Shown: one piece after another, positions 61,104 through 64,000 of the stretch
Numbering within the stretch: position 1 is the stretch's first letter
Layout of the letters: each line of letters opens with the position of its first letter
Assembly (NCBI GenBank): GCA_030684395.1
Contig: JAUXTT010000017.1
Span: 1-64,000, forward strand
Direction of reading: 5' to 3'
DNA: 64,000 nt
Source: Bacteroidota bacterium
GTDB taxonomy: Bacteria > Bacteroidota > Bacteroidia > B-17B0 > Aurantibacillaceae
Position numbers and translations under genes: made by a program
The notes under the pieces: model-generated
Databases searched by the model: none
What the model was told of the DNA's origin: nothing
Seen by the model: only the letters and a program-made list of their open reading frames with translations

Positions 61104-61790
61104 TTAGAACTTAACGGAGTACTCAATGCCCAAAATAAAAATGTCTGTTTCATTGGCGGTGGCAAACTCATTTTGAAAACCATAATAAATTCCAAAGGTC
61201 TTTTTAGCGCTTAATTTAATGTCGGTACCTAATTGAAAACGTACACGATTTAATTCGTTGTTGTCAACCATTTTACCTGCGTCGTATAACTGAACCTGAA
61301 CTTCAGTTGTAAAATAGGGTTCTATTCTTTTATTCAGTTCGTATTTCACCTGTAGTTTATGACGGTAGAACCATTCAGGGAGTTTGCCTAATTTGCTGCT
61401 ATAATATTGTTTTACTTCCGATTGTAAACGGTGACGATAACCGAATGTAAATTTATCCACATTCTTTTTGAAATTAAGGTCCCAAATTAAACGATGACGT
61501 AACGAAAAATAATTTTCGTCTTCCAGGCGTTGTGTAAACCTATAGGAGAGAGCAGTTTTTATTTTTTTTGCAAGTTTATATTCCAATCCTAACTGAGTAT
61601 AAAACCTGTTTAAACGGCTTGCATTTTCCTTAAAACGGATTTCCTGGGTTAAGGATAAATTAAGATCGTCATTCAGCTTATGCTCAATGTTCAAAGTGTT
61701 CCAAAAGCCAAAGTCTTTCGTTACTTGTGAGCGACAAAGAATAGCAGAGCAGAACAGTCCGAAAAATAATATGAGTATCCTTATTCTCAT
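61104..61790 (-). CDS. DUF2490 family outer-membrane protein
   Basis: A 228-residue exported protein (signal peptide to about residue 21, CRSQ). Amphipathic strands rich in Tyr and Arg (FTFGYRHRLQSEVKQYY, FYRHKLQVKYELNKRIEPYFTTEVQVQLYD, FILGIEYSVKF) are typical of DUF2490 beta-barrels. Function is unknown. It is the last gene of the VTC - DUF4956 - lipoprotein - DUF2490 run, touching the lipoprotein gene by one base (stop and start share position 61790). Confidence 0.83.
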   Translation of the reverse strand: MRIRILILFFGLFCSAILCRSQVTKDFGFWNTLNIEHKLNDDLNLSLTQEIRFKENASRLNRFYTQLGLEYKLAKKIKTALSYRFTQRLEDENYFSLRHRLIWDLNFKKNVDKFTFGYRHRLQSEVKQYYSSKLGKLPEWFYRHKLQVKYELNKRIEPYFTTEVQVQLYDAGKMVDNNELNRVRFQLGTDIKLSAKKTFGIYYGFQNEFATANETDIFILGIEYSVKF

Positions 61791-62197
61791 TAATCAATAA
61801 CAGTTATTTCGGGAATTTGAACTGTTTGTTTTTTTGCGGTAATCTCTACTTCCTTTATTATAGATATAGTGGCTGTCAGGTCAGGCGAAGTACTATCCTT
61901 TGAAACTACAAATACTTTATATTTTCCTTTGCGTAAATAAGGGAACTCAAAGGTGCCATCATAAGATGTTTTAGTGTTTTCCTGAACTGCAGGATTATCC
62001 CCATAGGTTATATAAACATTTTCACCCTGTGAATAATATTCGTCTTTTAGAATAGTAAATTCTTTGTTATAGGATTTTATTTTAACCCTTCCTTTTATGG
62101 TTGCCCTTCCTCCTTCACCGGGTTCTTTTTTACAGGATGAGTATGTGATACAGATTGCAAGAATACTGATTATTTTAAGTAAGTTTTTAATCTTCAT
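61790..62197 (-). CDS. Small lipoprotein with carboxypeptidase-regulatory-like beta domain
   Basis: A 135-residue lipoprotein with a lipobox ending at Cys22 (YSSC). The rest is a single Ig-like/transthyretin-like domain: ATIKGRVKIKSYNKEF, NTKTSYDGTFEFPYLRKGKYKVFVVSKD and VEITAKKQTVQIPEITV, as in CarboxypepD_reg-like modules. No enzyme site. Its gene overlaps DUF4956 by 11 bp and abuts DUF2490, so it probably belongs to the same envelope module. Confidence 0.75.
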   Translation of the reverse strand: MKIKNLLKIISILAICITYSSCKKEPGEGGRATIKGRVKIKSYNKEFTILKDEYYSQGENVYITYGDNPAVQENTKTSYDGTFEFPYLRKGKYKVFVVSKDSTSPDLTATISIIKEVEITAKKQTVQIPEITVID

Positions 62198-62834
62198 AAT
62201 AATATATTTTAATTTGTGCGGTGTCTTTCAGGAAATCAATTTTATTGACAGAAATACGGTGAATATTTAACCCTGTTCTTTGTTTCAGATCTTCTAATAA
62301 TTCGTCTTTCTTGTCGTTTTTTATTAATTCAATATTTTCGTAGGTGAGAGACTTTACTACCTCCTTTTTCATTAATATATTGCTCTCGAGAAAGTAGGTT
62401 ATGAGTAAAACGGTTCCTGTAATTCCACCCAAAAACATGTATTCATAAATATCATCAGCTGCTTTTATTTTGGTAACTGCTGATACCAATCCGATGGCTA
62501 TCACTAAAAAGAGATAGGTCATATCTTTTATAGAGATGTCTTCGGTTCTGTACCTCAGCATGCTGAATACAGCAAACAATCCAAAAGCAGCACCCATTGA
62601 TAGTTCTACTTTGTTAAGTAAAAAGGAAATGAGAAAAATAATTATATTGAAAATAAAAAATGTAAAGAAAAGGTCGCGATGTTTATATATAGGATAATAA
62701 ATAAAGCGTACTAGTATAAATACGGAAATCAGATCTATTATAAGTCGCGCTGCGATTTTAGAACTTATTTTAGAAAGGGATTCTATTCCGGTTGCTGAAG
62801 CAGTATCATTTACGATTTGAAGCAGTGTTGTCAT
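62187..62834 (-). CDS. DUF4956 membrane protein
   Basis: A 215-residue protein with about four helices (LIIDLISVFILVRFIYYPIY, LFFTFFIFNIIIFLISFLL, GAAFGLFAVFSMLRYRTE, MTYLFLVIAIGLVSAV) and a cytoplasmic C-terminal domain (about 150-215). The MGAAFGLFAVFSMLRYRTEDISIKDMTYLF block is the DUF4956 signature. This family is repeatedly found beside VTC-domain genes, as here (29-bp overlap), and is suspected to assist polyphosphate or a related phosphopolymer system. Confidence 0.87.
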   Translation of the reverse strand: MTTLLQIVNDTASATGIESLSKISSKIAARLIIDLISVFILVRFIYYPIYKHRDLFFTFFIFNIIIFLISFLLNKVELSMGAAFGLFAVFSMLRYRTEDISIKDMTYLFLVIAIGLVSAVTKIKAADDIYEYMFLGGITGTVLLITYFLESNILMKKEVVKSLTYENIELIKNDKKDELLEDLKQRTGLNIHRISVNKIDFLKDTAQIKIYYYED

Positions 62835-63576
62835 TAGTTAAGAGTGTAATGTGATTTATTTTTTCTTTAAAATTATTCTTTTTAACTGATTCATTGGTAA
62901 GTGCTATACCCATGCAGTATTTACTGATAGATCCTTCTCTTATATGGAAGTTTTTCATTGCACTTAGAAAAGGGGATTTTTTTTTGTTTACTTGTTTTAC
63001 TTCCGCAATTACCAGATTGCGAAGTTTTTTAATTTTTTTTCCATTAATAAATTCTAATTGTAAGTCAATAGTAAGCCTCTCCGGATTGATTTTGTTTACC
63101 AGGGTTAAGCGTTCGTACATAACCCAAATTGCAGGCTGTAAATTAACCGGTTTAAAAGGAAGAAGCTTTTCAAGAAACTCCTCAAAATTATTTTCGTGCC
63201 CCAGCATGCCGGAAGAAATTTCGATTCTGTTTTTTATTGTTCTTCCTTTATTGTTTTTAAGTTTAACCTCTAAAAAACCAACCCCTGTTTCAATATAAGT
63301 GCGATGCCTTATTTTGTGCCTGTTTAATTGTCCGTTATGATGTTTGTGATATAAACTCAGGTCTTCGGTGTCGTAATAAAGTGTTTTGTATTTACTGATG
63401 CGTTTACCTTCAATTTCCAAAATCCGATAATCATTGGTGATTGTTTGCAGAATCTCTTCAAATTGATTTATGGAAAACGTAAACTTTGTATCCGTACGAT
63501 TCATCAGTTTTACGCCATCCATTTCTTCCAAAGAAATAGGATCGAATTTGGTTAATATGTTATTTAGAAAAATCAT
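62806..63576 (-). CDS. VTC-domain protein, putative polyphosphate polymerase
   Basis: A 256-residue soluble protein with the VTC/CYTH-like triphosphate-tunnel fold: MNRTDTKFTF at the start, YYDTEDLSLYHKHHNGQLNRHKIRHRTY with basic tunnel residues, VGFLEVKLKNNKGRTIKNRI, LTIDLQLEF and NLVIAEVKQVNKKKSPF with the metal-binding Glu. The yeast Vtc4 homologue makes polyphosphate from ATP. The C-terminal 25 residues are polar and extra. Its gene overlaps DUF4956 (29 bp) and the upstream YD-like gene (4 bp), so the three are translationally linked. Confidence 0.87.
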   Translation of the reverse strand: MIFLNNILTKFDPISLEEMDGVKLMNRTDTKFTFSINQFEEILQTITNDYRILEIEGKRISKYKTLYYDTEDLSLYHKHHNGQLNRHKIRHRTYIETGVGFLEVKLKNNKGRTIKNRIEISSGMLGHENNFEEFLEKLLPFKPVNLQPAIWVMYERLTLVNKINPERLTIDLQLEFINGKKIKKLRNLVIAEVKQVNKKKSPFLSAMKNFHIREGSISKYCMGIALTNESVKKNNFKEKINHITLLTNDNTASNRK

Positions 63577-64000
63577 TTCCCGTAGGTATACATGTATTTA
63601 CGGGTTTCAACTATTTTGCCTGATGAATCAAGTGTTTTGCGTTCGATTTTTAAACCTTTTGCATCGTACGTGTAAACATAAGATTTTTGAAGGACACCGT
63701 TTCCATCATAAAGCTGCTCTTCCGATTTTTCGTTAAACGAATTATACTTGGTAACCTTCTTCTTAACCAGTTTATCGGTCAGGTTATATTCACTATCTTC
63801 TATTTCATCGCCTTCTTTATTGTACTTGTATTTGTGCGTGTTTTTAATGGAACCGTTTTTATCATATTCGGTTTCTTCTGTAATTTCACCGCTTTTGTCA
63901 AATATAATTTTTTTATCAGTTACGGTTTTGCCATTTTCGATGTCCACCATCATACAGGTTTTTATCTTATGTTTCTTCACCTCCTTTTTGCTTTGAGAAA
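63573..64000 (-). CDS. YD-repeat-like protein, C-terminal part (gene runs off the window)
   Basis: At least 142 residues in an open frame that continues past base 64000. The visible part consists of degenerate repeats of about 20-25 residues with alternating strands (EITEETEYDKNGSIKNTHKY, GDEIEDSEYNLTDKLVKKK, KSEEQLYDGNGVLQKSYVY, LKIERKTLDSSGKIVETRKY), similar to YD/toxin_MORN-like sheets of secreted Bacteroidota proteins. No ATG lies near the edge; a GTG at 63980 is possible but the codons before it are also open. It overlaps the VTC gene by 4 bp. Confidence 0.7.
   Translation of the reverse strand, partial: SQSKKEVKKHKIKTCMMVDIENGKTVTDKKIIFDKSGEITEETEYDKNGSIKNTHKYKYNKEGDEIEDSEYNLTDKLVKKKVTKYNSFNEKSEEQLYDGNGVLQKSYVYTYDAKGLKIERKTLDSSGKIVETRKYMYTYGK

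Overview
The window is a stretch of an AT-rich chromosome from a member of the Bacteroidota, probably a free-living or environmental, Flavobacteriia/Sphingobacteriia-like lineage. The evidence is a type IX secretion (T9SS) C-terminal sorting domain, a large lamin-tail surface protein, a TPR-SpoIIE phosphatase, Omp85/POTRA and VTC/DUF4956 families, the near absence of Shine-Dalgarno sequences, and promoters of the Bacteroidota type (TTTG about 18-19 nt upstream of TAnnTTTG). I made no database search; all family names come from reading the protein sequences.

Layout. 1-611: tRNA-Asp with its promoter and terminator. 612-4244: carA and a TPR-SpoIIE sensor phosphatase. 4246-8147 (minus): Wzx flippase, Wzz chain-length protein and O-antigen ligase/polymerase. 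8273-12643 (minus): a T9SS-exported peptidoglycan amidase, ispE and a SPOR protein. 12731-17601 (plus): Wza-like lipoprotein, Wzc tyrosine autokinase, RfbC and a WecA/MraY-type transferase. The two polysaccharide blocks together form an export and assembly set almost without glycosyltransferases. 17722-20296: a RimB protease / RimK ligase / DUF5652 / aspartoacylase operon. 20300-20656: a MITE-like element. 20667-38810: mostly housekeeping and envelope genes (an ABC-F protein, an acyltransferase, TolC plus MFP, tsaB, an Omp85 protein, an aminotransferase, an oligopeptide ABC ATPase, hemJ, a thioesterase). 38976-44852: a giant repeat surface protein. 44956-52560: TrmH-like, OmpA, mscL, a channel-like 2-TM protein, a nucleoside transporter, thiL, a GxxExxY cassette and an aldehyde dehydrogenase. 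52607-52857: a broken and an intact tRNA with anticodon CAT. 52863-61067: a GIY-YIG protein, a Ser/Thr kinase, and a complete MacAB-TolC-like efflux operon with a LytS/LytTR two-component system. 61104-64000: DUF2490, lipoprotein, DUF4956, VTC and the end of a YD-repeat-like gene.

The most unusual signal is non-coding. Short perfect palindromes, above all CCCGATAGCTATCGGG, sit inside other recognisable sequences: the arms of long dispersed inverted repeats and the anticodon loop of a tRNA copy. Comparing the two arms of one hairpin, or the broken and intact tRNA, shows where each palindrome entered and that it replaced a few A/T-rich bases. In one hairpin the two arms carry two different palindromes at the equivalent position. 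This looks like a family of tiny mobile or template-switch-generated palindromes. Other points worth checking are a 357-bp element with four hairpins of changing stems and constant triloops, a GxxExxY gene framed by perfect 17-bp inverted repeats, an ABC-F protein whose two ATP sites look functionally unequal, a K+-channel-like protein with a degenerate filter, and a tandem LytTR-type operator in front of the efflux operon.
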